This document shows positions 40,974 to 50,035 of a stretch of DNA of 64,000 nt, piece after piece (the stretch's first letter is position 1; every line of letters starts with the position of its first letter). This stretch comes from Leptospirales bacterium. Lineage in GTDB: Bacteria > Spirochaetota > Leptospiria > Leptospirales > Leptonemataceae. The DNA lies in assembly GCA_019694655.1 (NCBI GenBank), contig JAIBBN010000014.1:1-64000 (forward strand), given 5' to 3'. The position numbers and the translations under genes were made by a program. The notes under the pieces were generated by a model. That model searched no databases and had not been told where the DNA came from. It worked only from the letters and a program-made list of their open reading frames with translations.

Positions 40974-42776
40974 ATGGAGCGAAGGTCGATCCTGACTCAG
41001 TACACATGCGGCCCAGGAGCGCTGCACAGCGCACGCCGGCCGGGTAGCATGCTTGCTGCAGCGCTGGCGGCGCTGATAATCTTCGCGCCTGCTGCAAGCC
41101 GCGCCCAGGAGGCGACTGAAAATCCGCTGGCGCCATTGAAGACCGATTCTCCGCGCGACACGATGCGCGCCTTCATGGAGTCGATGGACGCATTTCGGCG
41201 CGGCCGCAGCAGCGGCGATGGACAGCAGCTTCGGCAGATTCACGCTGCGGTGCGCTGTTTTGATCCGGCCATCGCCGAGGCCGGCCTCGACAGCGAACAA
41301 GCCGAACAGGCGGCCATCGACTTAAAGGAGACCATCGACCGAATTATCGTCGTTCAATACGATCGCATTCCGCTCAGCAATCTTGATGGATCGCCCCTCA
41401 AGCGCTGGCGTCTGCGAAATACAGAGATCAGCATTGTGCTGATGGAGAGCGGCGATCGGGCCGGCGAATATCTCTTCAGCGTCGATACCGTGCGGCGCGC
41501 CGGCGAATTCTTTGCGCGCACCGAGCATCTGCCCTATTTGCCCGGCAGCGGCGGCGGCGCCGGATACCGCCGGCCGTGGCTGCAGCGCTACGCCCCCGCC
41601 TGGTTGCGCAGCGAGTTTGCTGGAGTCTTCTGGTGGCAGTGGGCGGCGATTATGGCAGCCATTCCCGGCGGGCTGCTGCTTCGTCTTCTGGTGCGACTTA
41701 TGCTTCGTTCTATCCAGGCTTTTGCCTCGCGCAGTCGTTTTCAGTGGGACCACGAATTGGCCGAGCGCGCTGCAGATCCTGCATCGCTACTGGCGGCCGT
41801 TGGCCTTTGGGCGCTTGCCTTGCAATTACTTGGCCTCAGCGGCCTGCCGCATCTGATTCTCAAGGCGGCGTTGCAGATTGTCGGCTCCATTTCCGTGATC
41901 TGGCTGTTCTATCGTGCAACGGACGTCGTCGCTGCCAGCTTGAAACGCGTTGCCGCCGGAACGGAGTCAACCCTCGATGATCAGCTTGTGCCGTTGGTCG
42001 CGCGCTCCTTGAAAGTCTTCGTGCTGCTGGTCGGCGGACTGGCGGCCATACAAAATCTGGGCATCAATGTAATGTCTCTGCTGGCGGGCCTGGGCCTAGG
42101 CGGGCTTGCATTTGCACTGGCGGCGCGCGATACAGTGGCTAACTTTTTCGGTTCACTGGTAATCTTTGTCGATCGTCCCTTTCAACTTGGCGACTGGATT
42201 GTAGTGGGCGGTCAAGAGGGTACCGTTGAAGAGATTGGCTTTCGTTCTACACGAATCCGAACCTTTTATAATTCTCTGGTTTCCGTTCCCAATTCTGAGA
42301 TTGCCAACGCCAAGATTGACAACATGGGTCGCCGCGATTATCGACGCACTGTCGCCAAACTTGGCCTGGTATACGACACCAGCGCGGAACAGATGGAGGC
42401 CTTTCTGGAAGGTTGCAAGAATATCATCAAGGCCAATGCGCATACCCGCAAGGATTACTACCAGGTCGTGTTTTCGGAGTGGGGCGATAGCGCGCTGGTT
42501 GTGATGCTCTACTTTTTTCTGAAGTCGCCGGATTGGTCGCGTGAGCTCTATGAGCGACAGAATGTTTATCTTGAAGTCCTGAGGCTGGCACACAGGATCG
42601 GCGTCTCCTTTGCTTTCCCCACACAAACCATTCATGTGGAGCAGAGCGATAGGGAGAATCCAGCTAAAGCGCATACGCCCGAACATCTGCGGACGCTGGC
42701 TGCGGAATTTGGACCCGGGGGGAAGCGATCGCGGCCGCAGGGTCAGGGACTCTTCACGCCAATCTTTCGCGAATGA
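40974..42776 (+). CDS. MscS-family mechanosensitive channel with large N-terminal domain
   Basis: About 600 residues from ATG 40974; ATG 41049 gives a cleaner signal peptide. A periplasmic helical region of about 170 residues is followed by four or five membrane helices. The pore helix is Leu-Ala-Gly-Leu-Gly-Leu-Gly-Gly-Leu-Ala-Phe-Ala-Leu-Ala-Ala-Arg-Asp, then the beta domain Gly-Asp-Trp-Ile-Val-Val and Val-Pro-Asn-Ser. This is longer than E. coli MscS (286 residues), closer to MscM/YnaI-like channels. It releases solutes on hypo-osmotic shock. Confidence 0.9.
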   Translation: MERRSILTQYTCGPGALHSARRPGSMLAAALAALIIFAPAASRAQEATENPLAPLKTDSPRDTMRAFMESMDAFRRGRSSGDGQQLRQIHAAVRCFDPAIAEAGLDSEQAEQAAIDLKETIDRIIVVQYDRIPLSNLDGSPLKRWRLRNTEISIVLMESGDRAGEYLFSVDTVRRAGEFFARTEHLPYLPGSGGGAGYRRPWLQRYAPAWLRSEFAGVFWWQWAAIMAAIPGGLLLRLLVRLMLRSIQAFASRSRFQWDHELAERAADPASLLAAVGLWALALQLLGLSGLPHLILKAALQIVGSISVIWLFYRATDVVAASLKRVAAGTESTLDDQLVPLVARSLKVFVLLVGGLAAIQNLGINVMSLLAGLGLGGLAFALAARDTVANFFGSLVIFVDRPFQLGDWIVVGGQEGTVEEIGFRSTRIRTFYNSLVSVPNSEIANAKIDNMGRRDYRRTVAKLGLVYDTSAEQMEAFLEGCKNIIKANAHTRKDYYQVVFSEWGDSALVVMLYFFLKSPDWSRELYERQNVYLEVLRLAHRIGVSFAFPTQTIHVEQSDRENPAKAHTPEHLRTLAAEFGPGGKRSRPQGQGLFTPIFRE

Positions 42777-42792
42777 GGACGCCCAGGTGCAA

Positions 42793-43785
42793 TCAGGCGC
42801 GCAGCTCGCCAGGGGCCAGATAACCAGCCACATAATCCTGCACGGCATCGGCCAGCGGCGTAACTGCACCGTTGTAGCCCGTCTGACGCAGCCGATGGAT
42901 CGGCGCACAGGTGTAGTATTGATACTTGGGACGTAAATAATCCGGCATGTCGACAAATTCAATCTGCGGCGGCAACTTCAGCGCCGCAAAGATGGCGCGC
43001 GCCAGATCCAGCCAGGTGTTGGCCAGACCGCTGCCGGCATTGAAAACGCCGCTGGCCTTGCTATCCAGCAGCAGGTGCACGGTCATGCGCGCCGCATCCT
43101 TCACGTAGAGGAAATCGCGCATTTGCTCGCCGTCTTTGTACTCCGGCTTGTAGCTCTTGAACAGGCGCAATTTGCCGTCGCCCACAATCTGCCGGTAGGC
43201 CTTGAGCACCAGCGACATCATCTCTCCCTTGTGGTACTCATTGGGGCCGTAAACATTGAAATACTTAATGCCCGCAGCGGATGTTTCAAAGTGAAAGCGA
43301 CGCATCCACAAATCGAACATTTGTTTGGAATAGCCGTAAGCGTTTAGCGGGCGCAAACGCTGCAATTCTTCCAGGTTATCCTCGAAGCCGTTTTCGCCCT
43401 CGCCGTAGGTGGCGGCGCTGGAGGCGTAGACAAAGCGCACTCCATACATTCGCGCCAGCTCCGCCATGCGGATGGAGTAGCGATAGTTGTTCTGTATCAG
43501 ATGACTGGCATCCTTCTCCGTGGTCGCGCTGTTGGCGCCCAGATGTACGATCGCCTTCAGTCCGTTGAATTCGGGGGCCTGCCCGGGATGCGCCAGTGCG
43601 CGCTCGGCCATCGCGAGGAATTCATCCTTCTCAAGGTAGTCGCTGAAGGCAAGCGAGCGCAGGTTCATCCACTTGTCGCCTACGCCCAGGTGATCGACCA
43701 GCAGCAGATTGCGCTCGCCGCGCTCGTTGAGTTGGCGCGCTACGGCGCTGCCGATCAAGCCTGCCGCTCCTGTTACAATGATCAC
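42793..43785 (-). CDS. hldD: ADP-L-glycero-D-manno-heptose-6-epimerase
   Basis: 330 residues. Rossmann motif Gly-Ala-Ala-Gly-Leu-Ile-Gly, then Leu-Gly-Ala-Asn-Ser-Ala-Thr-Thr-Glu-Lys-Asp, Ser-Ser-Ala-Ala-Thr-Tyr-Gly and Tyr-Gly-Tyr-Ser-Lys, plus Phe-Asn-Val-Tyr-Gly-Pro-Asn-Glu. These are the specific HldD features; the enzyme makes the L,D-heptose donor for lipopolysaccharide inner core. A divergent ParA gene is 120 bases away. Confidence 0.9.
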   Translation of the reverse strand: MIIVTGAAGLIGSAVARQLNERGERNLLLVDHLGVGDKWMNLRSLAFSDYLEKDEFLAMAERALAHPGQAPEFNGLKAIVHLGANSATTEKDASHLIQNNYRYSIRMAELARMYGVRFVYASSAATYGEGENGFEDNLEELQRLRPLNAYGYSKQMFDLWMRRFHFETSAAGIKYFNVYGPNEYHKGEMMSLVLKAYRQIVGDGKLRLFKSYKPEYKDGEQMRDFLYVKDAARMTVHLLLDSKASGVFNAGSGLANTWLDLARAIFAALKLPPQIEFVDMPDYLRPKYQYYTCAPIHRLRQTGYNGAVTPLADAVQDYVAGYLAPGELRA

Positions 43786-43905
43786 AAAATGCTCCCGCCG
43801 TCGCCGCCAGGCCGGAAAGGCGCAAACCCTGACCTCAAATCAAGCGGCTGAATGGTCGAATTTCTAAAGGGGCGCCCTGCCCGAAAACTCAATTCTCGAC
43901 GGAAC

Positions 43906-44814
43906 ATGGCAAAGATCATCTCGATCATCAACTACAAAGGGGGCGTTGGAAAAACGACGATCACCCTGCAGCTGGCCGCCGGACTGGCCGCGCTGCACGA
44001 AAAGCGGGTGTTGATGGTCGACCTCGATCCCCAATGTTCCCTTTCGCTCTCCACCGTCGATGAGCACTATTGGGCCGATTGGCTGGAACGCAAGGGTTCA
44101 GTAATTAATGTAGTCCGTTCCTTTTACGAATCGGAGAAACCGGAGCTGGATCCTTCGTGGATCATCGAAAACGCGCTGGATCGCGCCTGGGACAACTTGC
44201 CGGGCAATACTCCAGGTCTCGACCTGCTGCCCTCGCACCTGGATTTGCCGGAATACGAGATGCGGCTGATGAGCAAGAAGCCTCGTCGCATTGGCAGCAT
44301 GGAAGAATTCTATCTGGAACGCTACCTCTTGTTGCGCGAAGCGCTGGCGCCGCTGCGCAAGCGCTACGACTATATCCTCTTTGACTGTCCGCCCAACATT
44401 TATCTGGTTTCGGGCAATGCGATCATCGCCTCGGATTATTTTCTGGTGCCCACGATCCCCGATTTTATCAGCTGTTACGGCATCCCCTTTATCTTGCAGC
44501 ATATCAAAAACATGCAGGCTGAGGTTCGCGAGCGCGGCGTGCAGAGCCAGGCGCGCAACCTTGGCATCGTGCGCAATCGAGTCCGGCAGGCGGGCCAGCA
44601 TCTGGTTCGGGAGCATGAAGAGCAGGGCCGCAAGTTGCGCGAACAATATGAGGACCTGCTCTTTGAAGCCATGATCATGGATCGCATCGGCGTTGCCGGC
44701 CTGCTGGGGAAGCGAGACAACCTCTATACCAGCAAACAGGAACAGCTGGCGCCAATTCGCCGCGACTTTAGCGAACTGGTACGCGAAACCCTGCAGCGAA
44801 TTGGCGATCAATGA
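43906..44814 (+). CDS. ParA-family ATPase without ParB
   Basis: 302 residues from ATG 43906, before Lys-Ile-Ile-Ser-Ile-Ile-Asn. Deviant Walker A Lys-Gly-Gly-Val-Gly-Lys-Thr-Thr, then Asp-Leu-Asp-Pro-Gln-Cys and Phe-Asp-Cys-Pro-Pro. The C-terminal about 90 residues are charged and helical. ParA/MinD proteins position DNA, chemoreceptor arrays or organelles. No parB or centromere-like repeat is adjacent, so it may position a cellular machine, possibly the flagellum genes that follow. Confidence 0.9.
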   Translation: MAKIISIINYKGGVGKTTITLQLAAGLAALHEKRVLMVDLDPQCSLSLSTVDEHYWADWLERKGSVINVVRSFYESEKPELDPSWIIENALDRAWDNLPGNTPGLDLLPSHLDLPEYEMRLMSKKPRRIGSMEEFYLERYLLLREALAPLRKRYDYILFDCPPNIYLVSGNAIIASDYFLVPTIPDFISCYGIPFILQHIKNMQAEVRERGVQSQARNLGIVRNRVRQAGQHLVREHEEQGRKLREQYEDLLFEAMIMDRIGVAGLLGKRDNLYTSKQEQLAPIRRDFSELVRETLQRIGDQ

Positions 44815-45035
44815 GCGACGCCCGCCGCCGACGGCCGTCGCCTGCCGCAGGGAGGCAATGGCTGCCCGACCGATCAAAACGGGTCCCGCCGGCCGCACAA
44901 AAATTTGGCCCTCCATCCCAGGTTCCGCCCTCCGCCGACCGATAAAGACTATTGACCGCAACCGGCGGAGCATGGATGCTCTGAACCGGAAGTTCAGGCA
45001 TGGAAGTCCTGATGCGGCTATTCGGAGCAAGAACC
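44815..45035 (+). promoter_or_regulatory. Leader region of flaA2
   Basis: This 221-base gap ends with GGAG at spacing about 8 from the flaA2 ATG. ACCGATAA at 44938-44945 is near the sigma-28 -10 consensus GCCGATAA, but no TAAA lies 15 bases upstream. The promoter therefore probably sits here but its class cannot be told. Confidence 0.35.
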
Positions 45036-45806
45036 ATGAATATGAAACGGATTGTCATCATGGCGCTGATTGCTGCTGTTCCGCTGCTTGCGCAGCAACA
45101 GCCCGGCCAGCCCGCCGGCCAACCTGCCGGTCAAAATCCTCCCGGCGGGGCCGGAACGCCGGCCAGCATTCCGGTCGGCGACACTGCAACGGGGCTTGCG
45201 CTTGATACCGTGGAAGACTTCGAGGAAGCGGAAGACTGGCGCGCCAAGGCCACATCGCCACTGGGCGATACGCGCGTGCTGAAAATCGTGCAACGCGGCG
45301 AAATTCGCGCCACCGATGACGAGAACGCCCGCCCGCCGGCAGAGGAAGCATACTCCATTTACCAGAACGCCGCCAGCCCCAACCATATTCTGGGCGTTAA
45401 GACTTACTTCAATGATCGCGGCTTTGACCGCGTAGAAGTCTTTCCGCCTCAGGAGTTCATTGTCCGTGGAAAGGCGCGCCAGTTCAGCATCTGGGTGCTG
45501 GGACGCAATTTCCGTCACACGCTATCGATCAAGCTGCGCGACTATCGCGGCCATTTGCATACCCTTGATTTTGGCCGACTGGATTTTTTTGGCTGGCGCC
45601 GACTGACGGTGACCGTGCCCGGCTGGCTGCCGCAAAGCACTCGCTATTCGCTACTGGATAAGAACCTGCACTTTGTTAGCCTGTTTGTAACCAGCGACCA
45701 CCATGAAGTTGGCGGGACGTTCTACTTCTACGTAGACGGACTCAAGACGCTGGTGGACCGTAGCGAGCAAAGCTATCCAGGATCTGAAATTCTGGACAAC
45801 TGGTAA
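45036..45806 (+). CDS. flaA2: Flagellar filament sheath protein FlaA2
   Basis: 256 residues from ATG 45036 (GGAG upstream); an earlier in-frame ATG at 45000 is less likely. A signal peptide is followed by a Gln/Pro/Gly-rich stretch with two Gly-Gln-Pro-Ala repeats. The rest fits FlaA: Glu-Asp-Phe-Glu-Glu, Arg-Gly-Lys-Ala-Arg-Gln-Phe-Ser-Ile-Trp-Val-Leu-Gly-Arg, Asp-Phe-Phe-Gly-Trp-Arg and a closing Tyr-Phe-Tyr-Val-Asp-Gly-Leu. It coats the periplasmic flagellar core. flaA1 follows after 36 bases, the order known in Leptospira. Confidence 0.85.
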   Translation: MNMKRIVIMALIAAVPLLAQQQPGQPAGQPAGQNPPGGAGTPASIPVGDTATGLALDTVEDFEEAEDWRAKATSPLGDTRVLKIVQRGEIRATDDENARPPAEEAYSIYQNAASPNHILGVKTYFNDRGFDRVEVFPPQEFIVRGKARQFSIWVLGRNFRHTLSIKLRDYRGHLHTLDFGRLDFFGWRRLTVTVPGWLPQSTRYSLLDKNLHFVSLFVTSDHHEVGGTFYFYVDGLKTLVDRSEQSYPGSEILDNW

Positions 45807-45842
45807 ACCGACGTAGCAGCTCAGGAACACAGGATACAAGCT

Positions 45843-46892
45843 ATGAATCTCAAAGATGTGTCAAAGAAATGCGCCCCGCTGGGGCTCAGCGCGGCCCTTG
45901 CCGTCGGTCTGGCTATGTTGCATTCGCCGATTGCCGCGGTGGAGACCGCCATTGGCAGCGACGTAAGCTCGCACGAACTGCGCGCCATCACCATTGAAAG
46001 CTGGGACAAAGACTACAGCAACGGCGGCTACGGTTGGGAAGCAGTGACTAACGTTGATCCGCGTCCTCAGCCAAATGAAACATATAAAGCGGCGCTGGCC
46101 AACCTCAAGATGGAGCGCGAAGTTAAGCTGATTGCCGGCACGCCGCGCGACATTCGCGAGAACCAGAACTATCCGCAAGCGCGCGTATTTGGCTTGAAGT
46201 TCGCCTTTACATTTCCGGGCAACAACGTAGTGAGCCTGCGGCCGCCCCGCGTTGACCATTACATGGTAGAACGCGCTCGTCCCCACCTGAACGAAACCGC
46301 GCTGGCCGATAGCAACTACCGGATTCCGTCTTGCTTTCAAGACCAGACGCAATCGCAGTACAGCAATCCAAATCGACCGGTCTACGTCGACTGTGTGATC
46401 GGCGTGGATATGCCGGGCCAGGTGAAGGCCTTATCAGTCTGGGTCATGGGTCGCGGCAACGAGTACGAACTGGAAGCCTGGATCGATGACTGGAAGGGCG
46501 AGACGCACATCCTGAAGTTTGGATCCGTCGACTTCATTGGCTGGCGTCCGCTGACTGTTTCGATTCCCAACAGCGTTCCCCAGGGCGTGGACAGCTTTCC
46601 GGCAGTAAAGACCCTCGTCTTTCGGCAGTTCAAACTGCGGGCGACGCCGCGCACCAGTCTGGAGCCGGTGTACATCTTTTTTGACGAACTGCGCGTCCTG
46701 ACCGATGTTTTCGAGGTCCATTTCGATGGCGCAACCCTTGATTTCGATCGACCGGACTGCGAGCGCAAGAATCGCCTCTATCGCCTGATACGCGAAAATG
46801 CGCGCAATCCAGAGGCCTGGCCTGAGCTTGTGGATTGTTCCAAGGCCCCGGGCCCGGCGCAAGCCGGCGGCGGCGGCGGAACGACACCGTAA
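45843..46892 (+). CDS. flaA1: Flagellar filament sheath protein FlaA1
   Basis: 349 residues with a signal peptide. Same fold as the gene before it but longer: Ile-Glu-Ser-Trp-Asp near the start, [12 protein letters not shown], Asp-Phe-Ile-Gly-Trp-Arg-Pro-Leu and Tyr-Ile-Phe-Phe-Asp-Glu-Leu. In Leptospira FlaA1 and FlaA2 affect flagellar curvature and virulence. The C-terminus is a Gly-rich run. A strong terminator follows. Confidence 0.87.
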   Translation: MNLKDVSKKCAPLGLSAALAVGLAMLHSPIAAVETAIGSDVSSHELRAITIESWDKDYSNGGYGWEAVTNVDPRPQPNETYKAALANLKMEREVKLIAGTPRDIRENQNYPQARVFGLKFAFTFPGNNVVSLRPPRVDHYMVERARPHLNETALADSNYRIPSCFQDQTQSQYSNPNRPVYVDCVIGVDMPGQVKALSVWVMGRGNEYELEAWIDDWKGETHILKFGSVDFIGWRPLTVSIPNSVPQGVDSFPAVKTLVFRQFKLRATPRTSLEPVYIFFDELRVLTDVFEVHFDGATLDFDRPDCERKNRLYRLIRENARNPEAWPELVDCSKAPGPAQAGGGGGTTP

Positions 46893-46916
46893 GCCAGAGG
46901 CGGCGCTACGGACGAA

Positions 46917-46950
46917 GAAAGGCTGGCCGCAACGCCAGCCTTTCTTTTTT
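46917..46950 (+). terminator. Intrinsic terminator of the flaA operon
   Basis: Arms GAAAGGCTGGC and GCCAGCCTTTC enclose a six-base loop and are followed by T6. It lies 25 bases past the flaA1 stop. Confidence 0.93.
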
Positions 46951-46982
46951 GCCTGCCTGTCCTGACGCGCAGTCGACGAAGC

Positions 46983-48245
46983 TTAGCCGAGCTCCTCGCT
47001 CAAGTCCCCGGGCCGGACCAACGGTTGACTCAAAGCCAGGGCCTGTTGCATCAGATGGTCAATGGCGCTGCGCAGCTCTACCGTGACGCGCTCCACGGTA
47101 CGCCGCTTGTTTTTTGCATACTCGTTGTAAGCATCGCCAAGTGAAATAGGCGTCGCGAAAAATACATGCGCCGAGCGCAGCCGCGACTTGCTTTCCTGAA
47201 AGACAAAGTTCTCGAACCGCGTCAGCCATTCAAAGAACCGTTCCGGAGTAGGTCGCTCGATCAAATAGCCGGCGCGCGCCGCAATAAAGGCATAGGCCTT
47301 GAGGCATTCGCGACGCGCCCAGGCGCGGTCCTCGCGCTTCAATTGTGGAAGACGCGCCGTTTCGGCCAGGCCGACCTCAATCACTTCCAGCTGGGCCATC
47401 AGAAACCGCAGCTTGTGAATAGCGTCAGCCCCTGGTTCATATCCAGGAAAACGAAAGCGGTCCTGCACTTGATCCAGTATCGCGTGCCGCAGCCGACCAA
47501 CGCGGTAGTCAAAGTCCGTTTTCGATGCCGCTGGAATGCGGTACTCCTGTTCGGCGCGCTCCAGCAACATACGCCCCAGAAATAGAAAGCGTCGCAGCAA
47601 ATTGCGGTTACCGGGATCAATCTTTAGCCGCTGCTCGAGGCGTCGCAGCGATGTGTGCAGTTCGACTTTGAGAGCGGGGTCTGTGCCATGATAGACATAC
47701 TTCACAAAGGCCGGCAGGACTTTGATATCAGCGCCAGCCTCATTCTTGCGCGCATCTTCCAGGGACCAGAATCCAAGTTGCGCCAGTCCCGACTGGAAGG
47801 GCATCAAATTGTCGTTTTCGCCGCTGGTGGGTTCGCCCTCCGGAAAGAGTGCAAGTTTCCCCTGCGGCGCCGAAAGGACAGCGCGCGACTGGCGCAGCGA
47901 TTCTCGATCGGCTATACCCGGCAAAACGGAAAAGGCGCCTACACTCTGGATGAAACGGCCCACAAAGCCATAGCCCCAATCGAAGACGCCGCGCGCCGCC
48001 ATATAGTGAAAACGCGCGCCCATGCGATTTGCTACCGCGTAGGCTACAGGCGGTTCGGCTGTGGAAGGATGATTGCTGGCATAGATCAGGCGCTGACTCT
48101 TTAGCGCACGTAGCATGGCACGATCGCTATCTTGAATGTGGACGCGCTGGATGTTATGCACCTGCTTCAGCAGCAGCGGCAGGGTAAAATCCACCGTCCA
48201 GGCGACAGGCAGGCTCAAAGAAGGTGGAATAAAGGCGTCCGCCAT
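46983..48245 (-). CDS. PlsC-like acyltransferase
   Basis: 420 residues. The glycerolipid acyltransferase motif I reads Asn-His-Pro-Ser-Thr-Ala-Glu, an HX4E form of the usual HX4D, and motif III Leu-Phe-Pro-Glu-Gly-Glu-Pro. The extra about 200 C-terminal residues are charged and helical. It probably acylates a glycerophospholipid or sterol-like acceptor. It is divergent from no close gene, and its end faces the flaA terminator. Confidence 0.75.
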   Translation of the reverse strand: MADAFIPPSLSLPVAWTVDFTLPLLLKQVHNIQRVHIQDSDRAMLRALKSQRLIYASNHPSTAEPPVAYAVANRMGARFHYMAARGVFDWGYGFVGRFIQSVGAFSVLPGIADRESLRQSRAVLSAPQGKLALFPEGEPTSGENDNLMPFQSGLAQLGFWSLEDARKNEAGADIKVLPAFVKYVYHGTDPALKVELHTSLRRLEQRLKIDPGNRNLLRRFLFLGRMLLERAEQEYRIPAASKTDFDYRVGRLRHAILDQVQDRFRFPGYEPGADAIHKLRFLMAQLEVIEVGLAETARLPQLKREDRAWARRECLKAYAFIAARAGYLIERPTPERFFEWLTRFENFVFQESKSRLRSAHVFFATPISLGDAYNEYAKNKRRTVERVTVELRSAIDHLMQQALALSQPLVRPGDLSEELG

Positions 48246-48276
48246 GGCAGTTAGCGATCAGGCGGCCCTGTCGCAG

Positions 48277-49098
48277 TCAGGAACCTGGATCTGGCGCGCT
48301 TTTCTGAAAGTCTTTTTTCAGCCGCTTCCGCATCAGCCACTCCAGCAGTCCAGGGGCCAGTGTCCGCAACCAGTAGACGATCCGACCCAGCTTGTCCCCA
48401 AGAACGATCCGTCTGCGACCGCGCAACGCACGCAGCAAGCGGCGCGCTGCCTGTTGTGGGCTGATGGCGCCGCTGGCCTGTTCATCGCTCAGGCGGCTGC
48501 CGTCGGCGGCCAGACCCGAGCTGCGCAGATTGGTGCGAACATAACCAGGACAGTAAATGACCGTGCGGATACGATCGCCATGCAGTTCGCTACGCATCGT
48601 CTCCATCCAGACATGGCCCGCGGCTTTGCTGGCGGAGTAGGCAAACCTGCCCGGAACGCCATATAGCCCGGATGGCGTAGAAACCAGTAAGATGCGACGC
48701 GCTCCCTCAGCGCGCTTGATCAGCGGCAGCAATTCCTGGGTCAGTTCGGCGGCGGCAAAGAAGTTCAGTTCCATGGCTGAGCGCATGATGGCCAGGTCGG
48801 ATTCATCAAAGCGGCCGTGGGCAGTGATACCCGCGTTGTTGATCAAAACGTTCAGCGCGCCAAAGCGCTGTTCGACGGCGGCACGGATGCGTCGCCGGTC
48901 CTGGGCGCTGGTAATATCGGCATCGACCAACAGGGGTTCTTCTGGCGGCGCAATTTCGCTGGCCACGCGGCGCAGTTCCGGCATGCGCCGCGCCACAAGC
49001 GTCAGTCGTGCGCCTGCTGAGGCCAGCTCACGGGCCGTGGCCTCGCCAATTCCGCTGGAGGCGCCCGTAATCAGCACCACCGATGATTTCAGCTCCAT
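48277..49098 (-). CDS. Short-chain dehydrogenase/reductase (SDR)
   Basis: 273 residues from ATG 49098; the frame is open further upstream but the domain starts here. Motifs Thr-Gly-Ala-Ser-Ser-Gly-Ile-Gly, Asn-Asn-Ala-Gly-Ile, Ser-Thr-Pro-Ser-Gly-Leu-Tyr and Tyr-Ser-Ala-Ser-Lys; Ala-Arg-Arg after the second strand suggests NADP. The basic hydrophobic C-terminus suggests membrane contact, as in 3-ketosphinganine reductase-like enzymes. The acyltransferase gene downstream is close, hinting at lipid work. Confidence 0.9.
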   Translation of the reverse strand: MELKSSVVLITGASSGIGEATARELASAGARLTLVARRMPELRRVASEIAPPEEPLLVDADITSAQDRRRIRAAVEQRFGALNVLINNAGITAHGRFDESDLAIMRSAMELNFFAAAELTQELLPLIKRAEGARRILLVSTPSGLYGVPGRFAYSASKAAGHVWMETMRSELHGDRIRTVIYCPGYVRTNLRSSGLAADGSRLSDEQASGAISPQQAARRLLRALRGRRRIVLGDKLGRIVYWLRTLAPGLLEWLMRKRLKKDFQKSAPDPGS

Positions 49099-49179
49099 GC
49101 GGAGAGATCTCGAGCTTCGCCAGGCCGCGGTCGATTCATTTTCGAGAATTTGGTTGCCGCAGTCAGCGGTCAAGCGGCC

Positions 49180-50022
49180 ATGCATGTGATGTTGCGCGCG
49201 CTCTTTGTCCGGCTCAAATCAGGAACGGAATTCCTGAACTACGGCCGTGAAATCATCGCCGACTGGGGCGGCACACTGGCCCGGACTGCGACGCAGCATC
49301 CTTTTCGCCTGCTCGATCTGGGTTGTGGCCATGGACTGGACCTGAAGAACGTTCGCGACGCCGCCGGCGCCGGAGCGTCGCTCGAGTTGCATGGCGTCGA
49401 AAGCTATCCGCCCAATGTCGCCGAGTGCCGTCAGGCGGGAATTCGCACACACGCACTGGACATCGAGCATGACCGCCTGCCGGCTGCCGACGGCGTCTTT
49501 GACTTACTGGTCGCAAATCAGATCCTGGAGCATACAAAGGAAGTTTTCTGGATCATGGCCGAGGCGGCTCGAGTCCTGAAGCCAGGCGGACACTTCATCG
49601 TCGGCGTTCCCAATCTGGCCAGCCTGCACAATCGTCTGTTACTGCTGTTCGGGCAGCAGCCGACGCCGATTCAAACCTACAGCGCACATGTCCGCGGCTT
49701 CACTCGACCCGACTTTCAGTCTTTTGCAGAGAGGGGCGGATTCTTTCAGCTGCGCAAATACCGTGGTTCGAATTTCTATCCGCTGCCGCCGGCGCTGGCC
49801 CGTCTGCTGGCGCGGCTGCTGCCCAACATGGCCTGGGGAGCTTTCTTTTTGCTTCAACGCAGCGATAAACAGGGCAGCTTTCTGGAATGCCTTTCGGGCA
49901 ATGACAATTTTCTGGAAACCCCCTTCTACGGCAGCCCACAGAATCCGGCGCCGGCCACACTGCGGCGAGCGCCGCGCAGCAAGGGCAAGACAGCAAAGAG
50001 CAAACGCCAGGCGGCGCGCTGA
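49180..50022 (+). CDS. SAM-dependent methyltransferase
   Basis: 280 residues from ATG 49180. Class I motif I is Leu-Leu-Asp-Leu-Gly-Cys-Gly-His-Gly; Gln-Ile-Leu-Glu-His is motif post-I, then Leu-Lys-Pro-Gly-Gly. This is the Methyltransf_11 arrangement seen in small-molecule, quinone or glycan methyltransferases. The tail is very basic. The flavin reductase follows after 13 bases. Confidence 0.87.
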   Translation: MHVMLRALFVRLKSGTEFLNYGREIIADWGGTLARTATQHPFRLLDLGCGHGLDLKNVRDAAGAGASLELHGVESYPPNVAECRQAGIRTHALDIEHDRLPAADGVFDLLVANQILEHTKEVFWIMAEAARVLKPGGHFIVGVPNLASLHNRLLLLFGQQPTPIQTYSAHVRGFTRPDFQSFAERGGFFQLRKYRGSNFYPLPPALARLLARLLPNMAWGAFFLLQRSDKQGSFLECLSGNDNFLETPFYGSPQNPAPATLRRAPRSKGKTAKSKRQAAR

Positions 50023-50035
50023 GAATGCCAGGCTC

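Noticed and set aside
44938-44945. Sigma-28 promoter for flaA2
   Set aside because: The -10-like ACCGATAA has no matching TAAA 15 bases upstream, so it is not called as a promoter of that class.
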